Positions 51,501 through 64,000 of a stretch of 64,000 bases of DNA are shown piece after piece. The stretch covers positions 41,765,501 through 41,829,500 of the forward strand of contig JAMPIT010000575.1 in the NCBI GenBank assembly GCA_026261815.1, in the 5' to 3' direction. The position numbers were made by a program, and so were the translations under genes. The stretch's first letter is position 1. Each line of letters starts with the position of its first letter. Origin of the DNA: Monarcha castaneiventris obscurior. Lineage: Eukaryota > Chordata > Aves > Passeriformes > Monarchidae. The notes beneath the pieces were generated by a model. It was not told where the DNA came from and did not search any database. It saw nothing but the letters and a program-made list of their open reading frames with translations.

Positions 51501-54500
51501 TCTCGGCCAAAGTTTCACTGTCTCATTGGCATGTTAGGTAATGCTGGAAATATTCTCCAACCAGAAAGCTTGCCACTTCCACAATCCACTCTGTCTTTTT
51601 TTTCTTCTGCAAAACTACTTGATATTCCCTCTTTCCTGACTCTGCAAGACTCTCAAACTTTCTGGAATATTATCTTGATCTTTGAAAGCTTCATTACAAC
51701 AATTAACAGATTAATATAATTTCCAGTTAGGTTCACAATGTCCTTTTTCCATAATGACATCCTAAACCACAATCCCTTGCTTCTGTTAAGCAAGAGGTAA
51801 CAGCTCAGACTAGCTATGTGTGGGGCTAACAAAGTATCATGAAGCTACACCAACTCTGAAGGATCACCACACTGGAGACTGGTGCATTCAGGTATTTCCC
51901 AAACAAAACTTAAACATCTCTCTTCATGATATGAAAGGAAAAGAAATAAGACTTTACACATAAAATCATGTCCTCCAGACCCCACAACTTAAATAACTGT
52001 GTAAGTGTCACTGTATCACAGCAATTCAGGTTTCTGGGGACTGATAAATATGAATCATAAGGGTCCACACTTTCAAAATTTTATGTGAGATTTTCTTCAG
52101 CAGTAAGGAGGGCAGAGGGGAGCAGACATCAGAGGGAACACAAGATGCCTTAACAGGTAGAAAACAGGAGATAGAGGTCCCCTTTTATCAGCTAGAAAAT
52201 AGCTAATTCCAGAGTTCTCCCATATGGAAAGGAACAGACCCAACATAATGGGGGAAAAAATTCTGTTCATAACAACAACCTTCATGGAGGACCCAGGATA
52301 TAAAGCAAGTTATGTATTTTTGGCAAAGCAGCTTTTCACTGACCATGCTTTTCACTGGTAGATCATAAGCTGCTCTGAGTCTGGAAATCATCCTGATACA
52401 TACCTCACATAAATATAGCAGGGCTATTTGACTTCATGTCACATCTTATTTTAAAGTTTAGTAATAAAGTTTAAAGTTATCTTGAAAAATCTGAATTCTA
52501 GTCAGTCTCTTAAGTGACAAAACTGTATAAAACTGACATAAAGAACAAGTTATTTTATTGTTTTAAAATACTGGGAGTAGTCTCTTACAATAAAGCAAAT
52601 TCACAGACTGAAAATTTTCTTAGCCAGTACACATCTTCTATTCTCATTACCATTATCACAAATATTTATATTTGAGGCACAGCAAGCTGCTACAGTTCAG
52701 ACAAGCCTAGACAAATTCAGCCTGAAAATGAGATTAAATTAACTCCAAACCAGTGGAATAACTTAACAATGGATTCTAGCAAGTTTAAATGTTTTAAAAT
52801 AGGAATTTTAAGCAATGAAACAAAAATTTCCTCTAAATCTATTCAGAAAGATGTCATTGCAATGAAGTAATCATTTGGTGAAATACTGCACTCTGTTTAA
52901 TGAAGAATTCCAGAATTAATCTAGTGGTTTTTTCTGGTCTATAACTTGGTAACCAGTTCTGAAAGGGCTCTTCTTGTAGAATAACTACCCTGGGATAAAA
53001 CCCCCTGCATTTATAAGAATAATGTGAGCCCACCACAATGGCGTTATTTGAAAGGCCACTGTCAGCATTACAGCTGTAATGCATCAGGCCTCTCCTTTGT
53101 AGTAGTACCCTATTTCTGCTGAAATCATTCAAGCCACAGTAGCATGAAACAAGAAAAAGGTCTTGAAGACTCAAGAAAACATAGCCTTTGTTTAGAAATG
53201 ACAGAGATGGTGAGATCAGTCTTTCAATTCAACATCCACATGGTGATCTGCAACCACAGTGGGAATAATGGTAATACACAGATGGAGTGGAAAGAGATTT
53301 CAATGTAAGAGAAAGATTCCTTAAAGTCTTTCCAACCTAAAGAAGTATTCAAGTTTCTTCTTTGTACTGTTTATGTTAGCCTCATTCATTCTTAAAACAC
53401 TGTCTCCCTCTCCACAGAAAAAAACCCCTACCAACTAATAATACCAAATACATTAGTGCAAATATTGGTAACATTTCACCTAGCAGTAACATGAAACTTT
53501 TGCTGAAAACCCCCCTTGTTCTAGCTGCTGGCACATAGCAGCACTGTGATCTCATAAGTATGAGGATTTGACAGTGCATCTCAGAAGATTTTCACCTTTA
53601 GGCCACTGGTTCACGTTCAGCCCTTTGTTTACGATGTACGTGCATGGGCACAAAGAAGCTTAATGCTACTGAAGTCAACGGGATGGAAGTATGTGCTTGA
53701 GTGTTATCTTGATTCTGGGCCAAAAAATAAGGCTCTTGAAAGCAAGATGTTCAAAAAATGGGTGTTGAAAGTTGGGACTCACTCTGAGAATTCTCCTAAG
53801 TATTCAACACACAGTAAATCATGAGAGTCAAATGCTCTTGCTCACTTTCTTTCACTTAAGTGAACAGAAAATCCCAGAGGTGCAAAGCTTTAGAGCTCTA
53901 ACACGTAACCACCTCGATGGGTTGTGTATGCCTGGTATTTCAAGAGTATCAACATTATCTCCACTTTGCACAAAGAACTGTGATGAACAGACAGAGCTAG
54001 TCCAGGTAGGAGACTGGCCTTCAAACTGTTTCCACAATAGTCATATATATTTTTTGTCAAACTATCTTGCTATTTTTAAGTATGTGAGATGTGCACTCAG
54101 TGAGCTATAATTTAATAATTATACTCTGATTGAAGCATGAACAATAGCATTCAATATCCAAAGGGATCCTCTACAAGGCAGCACATTTACAGGCAGAATT
54201 TTAGAGCTGGCTACCTACCCATGGAAGCACACTAAGTCTCCATGACTCCTTGTCAATACCCACTACTGGATTTTTAACCTTCAAGCCAATTGTGGTTGAA
54301 CCAAGGTGAGGTAGGAATAGAGGCTGCAATGTACAGTATTTCTGCAAATCAAGAGAAAACAGGATGCCAGCCAGAGAAAGGGACTCTGCTAATGACACTT
54401 GCTCAGGAAAAGGCTGCACAATTGGAGGACCCTTGCCAGGTATCAGGGAATCTACACTGGCTCTCATCATAAAGAAACTCTGAAGAAACCAATGTTTATT

Positions 54501-57500
54501 GGTTCACTTCTCATAAAACTACATATTGTCATTCAGAAAAGCATTTTGATAACTTAGCACCCAAAACCTAATTCATCTGTCATCTCTGTAAGTCTTCAAC
54601 CACTCTTAGTACACTGCCCACTGCTTTAACAGCAGTAAAGCCCTCATGTGCTAAAACTGGAGACCAGCGTGCTAATTCTGCATTCCAGAAGGCAGTAGGA
54701 AACAAAACAACTCAGGACATCTTCCTATTAGCAAGGGTCAGTTTATCAGTACACAACATGATCATTTTCTATAAATACACCATGGTGTTAATTTCAAAGA
54801 AAGAGAAACACCCAACACGGAAGGAAGAGTTCATCTGGGAGCAAACAGACGTAAACTTGGCACATCCAAATCATGGTCAGAATGGTAGGAAGGTTGCTAA
54901 GCAGCTTTGTTACAGCCCCCAAGTAGTACCAGTAGTAGTAAAGAATATACTATTTTTAAGATGAAGTTCACTTGACCTGTGTACAGAGACTTGGACTGAG
55001 GCAAACCTTTCAACTGCAGTGTAAGCTAAAAAAGGACAAAGGGGAAGTACTGGCACAAATGAAATATGCAAATTTTAGCAAAGGATTTCATAGAAAGTGT
55101 GAAGAGCAGGAAATTACCTTAGGAATATTGCCTAGCAGGAAGAGAGATGCAGCTTTGTAAATAGGCAAAGCCTCAGACCCCAGAAAAATTAGCTTAATAC
55201 AGCATAATAAAAAAGGCATGAGAAGAGAAAGACAATCTGTGGGTAGCGTGAGGCAGTACTTACCCCTGCTGAGGGCTACACAGTGGAATGCACTGCACAG
55301 GAAAACGAAGGACACAAATAGTTTGGTCAAAGAATGGGAAAGTGCAATCAAGATGAGAAGACTCTGGGCATAAGGCAAAACAAGTCTCTGGGACTATAGC
55401 TTAGGGTAGAGAGACCACAGGCTTGCAAAACGTAAAGGACACTGAGTAATCTACTCCCAGGATTAAATACATTTAAATCTGTGGCTATATCTGAGCCACA
55501 ACTCCCAGCATTTTCAAGATCAAGCCAGAAAAGGAGGAAAAAGCCACCTAACAGTTGTGAACCTCATGAAGGTGTCAAGTGAAAAGATGGAGAGCTGCAG
55601 GAAGAGAAAGGAGGACTTTAGGTTTACTTTTAATGCATGCTGAAAGCCTTGAATGTGCAGACTAAAATTTAGATTCAAAATGCTATTTTTCTCTTCAGTT
55701 CCTCATTCTGAACCAGTCTTTCCCCTAGTGGATGGCTATTCAGTCCAAGAGAGGACTGATGCTGAGATCCTTTGGTTCTGATCACTTCCAAGTGAGTTTT
55801 TTCAGTGTGTCAACAGATAATAACCAGAGGAGAGGAAAACCAGCCACAGCTTGTCCAAACCATCATGTCCAACATATTACACACATCTGCCTTTGCTTTT
55901 CTGTTTAATCTAAGCTCAATAATAGAAGCCAAGAAGGAACTCTGCTGAAACAGGTCGAATCAGTCATTCAGTCTGATATCTCTCTTCTGATAATGCTTGT
56001 GCCAAGTTCCTCAAAGGGCAACTTAAAACAACAATAGGCATAAGCAATTCTGTAATATTAGATAACAAAGGAAAACATCTTTTGGTTCATAGCCTTTTCT
56101 TTTTTTAAAAAATTCTATTTGAATTCCTGGCCCTATAAACATTCGGTTAGTTTAATGACAGTTTCTGTTCACTTTCATTCAGGGTCAAGCACTGAACTTT
56201 GGAAACAAAGATAGTAATGTCATTATCTTTCAGGGCATATGGTCAAGTCCAGAAGTGTCTTAGCATTGCTCAAAACATATTAAACCATTTGTCTCACATT
56301 AGATGCAATCAAGTACCCTTTAGAAATATTCTGAATCAAGCCTTCTACCACACAAACTTTTGCAAGTGAATTTATTGAGTAAATAAATCCTTATGAGACC
56401 TCTACAGAAATATTGCTTTTTCATTTAAATTGGGTTCCATCACATTCCCAAAGAAGGTCAAAGAAAGAATCCCATCTTAGCTTTTCTGTACTGTGCCATT
56501 CCTACATCGTTTCACTTCTTCATTTCTATTTACTTGCTCTTTTATTATTATTATATATATTTTTTGTGCAGTTTATTTACCAAATAAAAGATGCCTCACA
56601 GCAGTAAGACAAAAAAAACCAACACTTGGAAGTCCCCACTGATGTTTCTGTGTATCAGCTTTTCAATATTAACTTCGAGAAGACAACTAGTTAATAGTTA
56701 TACCATTTAAACTACAAATTATTTGTGGAGACGAACTTCCAAGTTGCAAATAGCTTTTTTAACATGAGTAGTTGAAAGAAAATAATCTAGAGCCTGGGTA
56801 AAAACTGGCTGGGTCTTTTCTTGAAAAGAAAGAAATGGGGCATGCTGAGTTATGACGTTTTAGTTGTGTTATAAATTCAGTATGTGTGAACAGAAACAGT
56901 ATTTGTATGGTCAGAAAATACTCAGTTTCTAGCTGCAATTATTTTGGTTTCAGAGCCATTGCACAATGCTAACCAAACCTTATAGACTCATGGCGCTCCT
57001 AACACGATATAAATCTCAGTCTAATATCCAAAATGTGATTTACCTCTCTACTACTTCTCCCATGCAAACTGTCATTTATATTATTATGTTCTACTTTCAG
57101 ATAGGAATTATACATTAACTACCTTTACTGGCAAGTTTAGATATACAACCTTATGTTCATTCTTAATGGAACAGAATCTCTCCAGACTCTTGCTTTCTTT
57201 TGACTATTGCCATTTTAAAGAGACATTAATTTTCTCTTCTTGAAAAAGAAGTTTCCTACTTTCTATGACTCTGAATTTCTTCCTTTATGTGTTTAAAATC
57301 TAGTATCTTAAATACTCATAGCTCTCTGAGAAATAAAAATATGACTGGGTGGGGATTTCTGAAAGCTCCCAGTACTCTGTTCCCATTGAAGTCACTGCTA
57401 GTTTATTCCACACTGCTGTGAGATGAGAGCTTAGGCAGCACTGAGGCCTGATTTCATTCTGTAATGTTTCCATAAATGGACTTCTAGGTAACACAAAATC

Positions 57501-57805
57501 TATTTTTTAATCCTTAAGCACTCAATAACAGCACCAGTGTGGATTTGCTCTATGCCTATATTCCCATTTGTGAGTTTCCCTAATAACTGTTGAACCTGTT
57601 GGCTAAACTGAGGATAAAGCCTCAAAGGTATTTCAGTTCTGTAAGCTTTCTGAAGACTGGCACGAAAACAGAGAGAAGAGAGACTGCATTAATGTCTCCC
57701 AGGGAACTGGGAAGAGCCTCATCCTCACTGTTCAGCAGGCAGTCCAGGGGGAGAACATTATGGTATGCCTTAACACTGGGAAAAGTTTAGAATGCAGCTC
57801 ACATT
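48591..57805. other. Long stretch without recognised transposons or genes
   Basis: About 9.2 kb of AT-rich sequence. Open frames reach 112 codons (53772-54110, plus) and 106 codons (52854-53174, minus) without recognisable domains. An A15 tract lies at 51052-51066 and TTATTATTA/TATATA microsatellite-like sequence at about 56541-56562. I see nothing else that I can support. Confidence 0.5.
51052..51066. repeat. A15 homopolymer tract
   Basis: Fifteen A residues followed by GGAAGGAAG. No retroposed body is recognisable upstream. Confidence 0.8.
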
Positions 57806-57970
57806 CAAAGAATCACAGAATCAAAGAATCACAGAATAAACTGAGTTGGAAGGGACCTACCAGGATCAAGGAGTCCAGCTCCCAGCCCTGCACAGGACCA
57901 TCCCCAAGAGCCACAGCATTTGCCTGAGAGTATTGTCCAAGCACTTCTTGAACTCTGTCAGGCAGCCTAC
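57806..57970 (-). mobile_element. CR1 LINE 3' end with duplicated tail unit, minus strand
   Basis: The plus strand reads as the complement of a CR1 3' terminus: repeated AGAATCACAGAATC, then GTTGGAAGGGACCTACCAGG, CCAGCTCCCAGCCCTGCACA, GCCTGAGAGTATTGTCCAAG and CTTCTTGAACTCTGTCAGGC. The tail contains a perfect 16-bp duplication (57806-57821 and 57822-57837). It is truncated to about 165 bp. Confidence 0.92.
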
Positions 57971-60900
57971 CAATGAGGTACAAAGCCTTAAGACTGCAGT
58001 ACTTCTACTGTACAAAGAACTACATTTGATTTCAATGAAATATATTAAATAATGTTTAAGACTTAACACAGTAAGATTTAGACATTCTATATGTGCATTT
58101 AGGTAGGTTTGTTTTAAGCAAGAAAGTAATTAAAAAATTTTAAATATATTCAGGATTATTTATTTTTGCTTTGCTTTTGCATCTTCTGATAAAAAAGGGA
58201 AAACACTATCTTACATGTGAGCAGTAGATAGCTACCAAATGTCTCCCACTACACAGTCTGAGGTGCATGAACACATGTAGGAGTCAATGACTACATGCAC
58301 TACAGCTGCTCCAGAGAGGAGATTGCAGATACAGATCTTTCAGACAGCATTATGCCTGAGTGGATTTGGTCAGGATGAGTGAGGAGAGGGAAAAGAGCTA
58401 TCTGAGCAGTGAGACAAACACAACTGATAAGATTCAGAAGGTAGAGAGCTACTGGGCTCAAAATATGTAAATTCATGTCTGCACTTACATGTTCATGCAA
58501 CCAGCCCACACCCAAAGTATCTTCCTACAAATGTTACCACAAGATTTATTATGTTCTTTGCAGTATTCAATCAATCCCTTTTCCCCTCAGTACTTGCAAC
58601 TCTGCAGCAACTCCTGGCTCAACTTTACTGAATATGTACCTTCAACCAGATGTTGCCAAGAGCTGCTTCCTTACAAGCAGTGATTTCAGACCCTGCCAGA
58701 AACCTCTGACAAATTCATTCTCCATGAGTCAGACCCTAATGCCATTATGAGGTCTAAACCAGCTGGCAGGGGTGAGACGTATTAATCTCAGTTGACCTCT
58801 GTACACATAAAAAATTGCTAACATAAGATCTTGTCAAGTATATGCTGGGCTAAGTCTATTTAATAACTCCCTGGGATCCTGGAAAAAAAAAAAAGAAAAA
58901 AGGGAAGCCACATCTAATCCTAAATCTGCTCTTATTCCAACAGTAGTGTCAACCCTCCACATTTTATCCCAAAAGCAGTGGTAGTGAACGTTTATTCTTG
59001 AAGCTCACATTTTCCAGAGTAATGGACTGTTATGACTTGCTAGTCAGAAATAACAAGTATAATGCCATTGCTCATCACTCTAAAGAAATCTTTAATTTTA
59101 TCCTAAAGATGCAGCGTTTTGAAGAGATTAAGAAGATCCAAACCACATTTCTCAGACAGTAAAAAAAACTGGAATATTTTTAAGTACTTTTGTGAGCTTG
59201 CTGTGCTAGTGACCTACTTGCCCTAGACTTGCTCTGTGTTGAGTGCAAAAAGACACATGCAGAAGGTAATTCATCCCACCTGAAGGTGGACATCTAAAAC
59301 AAATGGGACGAGCAGTTCTCTGCAGGTGTCCTTCTCTGCCCCTCAATTATAAGGGAAGCTTTAGCAAGATGCTCCATTTTTCAAACCACCAAAGTCTTTT
59401 AAAATGAACTTTTTCCTACCAGTTGCATTTCAGGCTCATTTAAAGGGTAAGGCAGACTGAATCTAAATGTAAATGTATATGAATCCCTAAAGAACAAGGC
59501 AAACCAACACATACACATAGGTGGCTGTACATACATATACACACACACACTTTTCAAAGGCCTGCAGCCAGGACCCGAAATAACGTGACTGACTTCATGA
59601 CATAATTTCTGATCTACCATGGAGCTGAGCAGATGGACTCAATCACATCTGAGATTTCAGCTGGGTTCTAAAGGTACAGGTAGGAAACCTATGTTTGTAT
59701 CTTTAATTTTATTCTGAGCTTTCATTTTTACTTTTCAAGACTGCTTGTTTTAAAAGAATATTTAAAGACACCACCACCAAGAACACACTGTCTGCAATTA
59801 AATATAACCTAGCATAAGATCAAGTAATTCTGCTTCCCAGGAAGATGAGGTATGTCTAACAATATTTAAAGTTATTTTGTCTCATCATACGTCTATTGTG
59901 CAGCCTGAATTTTATGATTTTTAAGATGTCAGAGAATATATTCATAATAATGAAAGTTGTTTTGACTATGGTTTGCATCAAACCCCATTTAGGCAGAAAT
60001 CAGAATTTAATTAAAATGTATATAACCCAGCATTTTAAATAGTTCTTAGTTCAGAAGAACTACCTAATTGTGTTGAAAGTATCAGAAAAAGAAGTACCAA
60101 TACATGTTTGACTTAGTAAACAAAGAAAATCTACCTATTAATCAACTCCCATGGCTCCTATTCACACAATAGCAGCTGTATTTCTGAAATGATTCATGGG
60201 CCCCAAAATAAAATGAAAATTTAAATCTTTTTGAAAGCATCTGTGCAGGTGTGTTCCTATTTTTATTTTGGATGTTTTTATGCAGTGCTGACTTCATACA
60301 TTTGTTTTTATTTATGGACCGGATGAGAAAACCAGTTGTTCTGTTTGTGATCTGTTTGGTTTGGGGACATTCATAAGCCCAAACTGAGTTCTCAAATTTG
60401 AGTGAACTGAATAAAATGAAATATGAATATTCACTCTACAACTGTCAGGTAAATTGAAATCAGGAATAATGAAGGCAAAATTTCTGTACAGCAGCAATTG
60501 AAGACTGCAGATTTCGATTAAAAAAAAAAATGCCAACATCACTATTCAATCTACTGTAAATGTGGTCCATACTGATATTTAATGAACTGCATCCCACTGT
60601 GCTATGGTTGCAAAACTTGAGCCGACCTCAAGAGATAAAAATAGTTCTTCAATTCCATACATAATTAAGAAAACTGCAATATTTCAAGTAGAATTTGACA
60701 GATCTCAATGAAAGCATTTTGCAGTTATCCAATACCATGTCTTACATTTTTCAAAGTATTACAATTTGTTCACATCTTCAAATAAGCTGCCATGATTTCA
60801 AATGGATTTCTTTTTCAAACTAGATAGCATGCATTTTTTATTAAGAATGTTTTTATTACACAATTGAGCCCTATGTTAAAAAATATATATATTTATATTT

Positions 60901-62823
60901 AATCACAAAGAAAAGTTTGCAGATTTTATGGAGATTTGTGCAGAATAATCTCCAGACTGTAGCAGCACCACCAGCATTCAGTTTGCAATGCAACAGACGT
61001 AAACAATACAAAAAAGTAAACAGACCTTCACAAAGCTACTAATTTCATCAAGATCATATGATATCAATTCTTCAAAACATCATAGGATTAGAAAGATTTT
61101 AATTGAAATATAAACCAGTATTATATCTAAGAAAAACACATTTATTACTGTAGTATGAAAGTTTTATGTCCAGATAACTTCAAAACTGTAGAAGCAAAAA
61201 AGCATGACCTCCTTTTTGATGTCTATCACAACAATAAAAAGTCCTGCATAGATTTCCAATAGGAGGTTGTAGGGTCAACAAAAATGTACCATTTTGACAC
61301 CTGAATTCGGAGTTAGGTCCCAGCTCCTGAGAGATCAGCATCAGCTTAAACCCATGCATACTACCAGGGGATTGTGAAAGGAAATAGATCTATAAAACTT
61401 TGCACTTATTCGAGAGAAATCCCAACTACATGTGACATATAAACTTTCTCACTGGCTGATAACGTCACTTGGTCCGTAGCAGGAATTCTTTGCAAAACAG
61501 AGGCAAACAGAAAAGGATTATTCTGAAATTGTTCCGGCAGGAAGAGACAAAGGAAAAAACGCAAATGTTACAGCATAGAGACGGCATATTATCTTTGTAA
61601 TGCTCTATGGAAACAGATATTTGCACTAGAATCAAGCAAGACTACATGGTGGATTACCTTTCCATAGACAGGCTACCTGCTACGCACACAGGCACAGGAA
61701 CCACCTCTCTTAGACAAACAGGATGTGGGAGAAGGTGACAGAATTTGGTTAAGGTCTTAAAACTACATACTTGAGAGCACCAGAAACCAGAGAACTCCAG
61801 AGAATCCCTAAGACTTCCACTTAACACCCCCACGGCAGTGGCATGATGAATGCAAGCCTGAATCATGCTGCAGCAGAGGATTTCTTTATGAGGAGCTGTC
61901 TGAGGTATTCATTTTTTGGTTTAGAAATTACCAGAATAATCATAGGGACAGAGACAGTAACCACTGAAGGATAATATAGATTGTAAAAGAGTAAACCATA
62001 ATTTATATACTTAAAAGTAGACATTAGTATCAGTAGATATGTTAGTATCAGTTGCTGCCCCAGTATTGACTGACTGAGTGATCCGGATGGATTTATGAGA
62101 CACAATGCTAGATACTGTATTCCTCAGTCAAATGTTTCTTTGCATACAGGACAGCATTCCCACACCAGATCTAGAGGGGAGCACACATGAAGACATTCCC
62201 TCTCATATTTTCTGAAACAGTCCTTCTCCTCTGCCAGGAAGAAAAGCCATGATTGTTTTATACACTATTCCTTCTCTTCTCTACTGAAAGCCAAATATGG
62301 ATTAATAGAGTGTGAATGTAAAGATACCGGTTAATACTGAAAAGACAGACCTCAAGCCACAGTGGCAATACCAGTTTCATTACAGTTTGACTACTTTCAA
62401 GCAAAACTGACAAATTTGAGAAATTAATCACTGTACTGGGGAGATTAGTGCTAATTAAGTTATCTGAGTACCTGAACTTTCACAACACAAAAACTGTAAA
62501 ATAGATTAGTATTTTATTTACCCCTCATTATTAAGAAGTGAGCAGTAGCTGAAATCACACTATATTAATAAGGTCACGATTACAATAAATTACTTTTTTA
62601 CAAACTGAACACTCTAACACAATGTTTAAAATTACATTATTCCCAGTCATGGGAACAAGGTGAAGACAGGATCTACACCTAGCGCCCATTTTCCACAGGA
62701 AGCAAAAATAGCATGCATTGACAAACAAATGCACAAAATATACCTCACATGAGGTGCACATGGACTGTCTCTCCCACACAGCCCAGTGGGGAATACAGAG
62801 ACTGAACATATAATTCGTTTTTC
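57971..62823. other. Unique segment, no recognised gene
   Basis: AT-rich sequence with short A-tracts (58883-58894, 60520-60530) and a TATATA run near 60881. Open frames stay below 95 codons and show no domain. Confidence 0.5.
59529..59550. repeat. Short (CA)n-type microsatellite
   Basis: ACATACATATACACACACAC and one more AC: a short imperfect dinucleotide array of about 22 bases, potentially polymorphic in length. Confidence 0.75.
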
Positions 62824-62912
62824 AGAGAATCATATATCCATAAATTGGTTGGAAGGGACTTCTGAAGGTCATCTAGTCCAACCACCCTGAAATGAGCAGA
62901 GACATCTTTTTC
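62824..62912 (-). mobile_element. Short CR1 LINE 3' end, minus strand
   Basis: The plus strand reads AGAGAATCATATATCC, then GGTTGGAAGGGACTTCTGAA, GGTCATCTAGTCCAACCACC and ATGAGCAGAGACATCTTTT, which is the complement of a CR1 3' terminus. The fragment is only about 90 bp, strongly 5'-truncated. Confidence 0.88.
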
Positions 62913-63349
62913 TTAGTAAGAGCTGCAGTACCACATGGAGGAACTGTGAAGAGTCAAATCTGGCAATATATCAGATTGCTTGCTGACACAGGGCTAAGCT
63001 GTGGCTTCAGTTATACAGACATGGGGGCAGGCAGGAGGGAGCCCCATCCTGTGCACACTGAAACAAGGGAATGCCCTTCCACATTCACCAGCAAGACTTG
63101 GAGCAGTTACTCCAGCAGGGAGCAAGGAGGAGTCATAGCAAACTATCCAACTCATTATTTACAACGACTCCCCCTTCTACTGCACTGTGTTTGTATACCC
63201 GAGGGGAAGATTATTTGGGAAAGTGAGGCAGGGCTGCAGCTGCTTCCTCATCTTCCCTCTGACACTCAGTACAGAGATGGTGATTCACCTGGCTGAACAT
63301 GCATGATTTCACCCTTTACTCCTGCTGTGTCTGGACCTACAATGCATCT

Positions 63350-63435
63350 AACAAAAAACAAAAACAAACACAAACGAACAACAACAACAACAAAAACCCA
63401 ACAAAAACCATCACCATAACAACAACAAAAAAACC
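63350..63435. repeat. (AAC)n / CAAA-rich low-complexity tract
   Basis: About 86 bases of CAAA, CAAAC and ACAACAACAAC units with occasional CCC and one CG. It is a degenerate simple repeat. The minus-strand Val/Phe-rich frame across it is an artefact of the repeat. Confidence 0.85.
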
Positions 63436-63792
63436 CTATATGTTTGGTTCTTCTGTTTTCTTTATTTTGAACGTTTAACAAGGCTGCACAGTCAATTCAA
63501 CTTTGTACCTAATGTGATCTCTCATGCTTTCTTTCTTTCTGGCTGCTTTCCTTTGCTTTATTTTAAAAGCATATATATAGGGAAAAGTTTGTGAGAGCAG
63601 TGCTTTGTTTTGAATATAGAAAATGTGGGGATTTGACAGGTTCTAGAAATCTTCAGCTTTGCATATTTCCAGTCTATTCTCAATTCTTTTTTTCTGGGCC
63701 TCAGATGACAGCATCAGACAGTCAAAATTTACCAGCTTTTTAACAGAAGTGCTGTGCATATGTGCAGGAAAAATTGGACATTCCATGTGAAA

Positions 63793-63999
63793 TTACTCAT
63801 CAATCATCATGGGTAAGAACTCATTGTTAGTATCCATCATGAAGAAGCACAGTGTATCGTGCATGTCATATGTAGCTCTCTGACAGAGGTTCAGCCAAGT
63901 CCCCAGTGGGAGCTCCCTGGGTTTCTTCAAGTCAGCTCTTTCACCAGGCCCACTCACGCTCTGTGAAAAGCTCTGCCAGCTGCTGCTGGATGCACAGGA
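63793..63999 (-). other. Candidate terminal coding exon at window edge (unproven)
   Basis: Reading the minus strand inward from the edge, one frame is open for 68 codons to a TAA at 63795-63793. It includes the run GERADLKKPRELPLGTW and ends NNEFLPMMIDE. Codon choice looks coding-like, and an AATAAA lies about 230 nt downstream at 63562-63557, so it could be the last exon of a minus-strand gene lying mostly to the right. A competing reading is that a different frame (with QQQLAELFTE) ends at the donor-like GAGC|GTGAGT at 63958/63957 and the rest is intron. I do not recognise either product. Confidence 0.22.
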
Positions 64000-64000
64000 A

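Larger units (their letters stand above)
62913..64000. other. Right-edge segment
   Basis: The segment holds a 134-codon plus-strand frame (62892-63296) that begins inside the CR1 fragment and shows no domain, so it is not called as a gene. It also holds an AAC-rich tract (63350-63435) and an open minus-strand frame that reaches the window edge (63793-63999), both listed separately. Confidence 0.5.

Noticed and set aside
52854..53174. Minus-strand 106-codon frame
   Set aside because: Considered as an exon, but no convincing acceptor or donor in frame and no family resemblance.
62892..63296. Plus-strand 134-codon frame
   Set aside because: It starts inside a CR1 3' fragment and has no recognisable domain. 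I cannot support it as a gene.

Overview
The window looks like a piece of a bird nuclear genome, from Neoaves and perhaps a passerine. The main evidence is seven CR1 (chicken repeat 1) LINE pieces whose 3' ends carry the avian octamer tail (variants of ATTCTATG or its complement, beside text resembling 'ggaagggacc' and 'gtccaac'). A 285-bp piece at 15016-15300 also resembles a dispersed avian LTR. The rest is AT-rich, CpG-poor, single-copy-looking DNA with A-tracts. I see no operons, bacterial ribosome sites, tRNA, rRNA or CRISPR.

No protein-coding gene can be named. Open frames rarely exceed 100 codons, and the longest (174 codons at 11149-11673) has no recognisable domain. The window is best read as intron or intergenic DNA. 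Four minus-strand segments combine an open frame with plausible splice or poly(A) signals: 3479-3760, 14702-14902, 43727-43867 and 63793-63999. They are listed at low confidence. If two or more proved real, the window would lie along one or two minus-strand genes.

Layout: 1-15015 is unique sequence with small repeats (a pyrimidine tract at 7465-7508, a perfect 27-bp tandem duplication at 7976-8029, a hairpin at 10636-10663). An LTR-like piece lies at 15016-15300, a minus-strand CR1 at 18460-19125 and a plus-strand CR1 at 23073-23375. A 1.6-kb plus-strand CR1 without most of its reverse transcriptase lies at 30045-31677. After 10 kb without a recognised transposon comes a plus-strand CR1 at 41580-42270. 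A 1.5-kb minus-strand CR1 at 47087-48590 keeps a decayed endonuclease joined directly to its 3' end. Short minus-strand CR1 3' ends lie at 57806-57970 and 62824-62912. An AAC-rich low-complexity tract lies at 63350-63435.

No new biological system is evident. The observations most worth checking are the edge segment at 63793-64000, the candidate exons, and the two long CR1 copies that lost the same central part. All repeat calls rest on remembered family consensus, not on a search.
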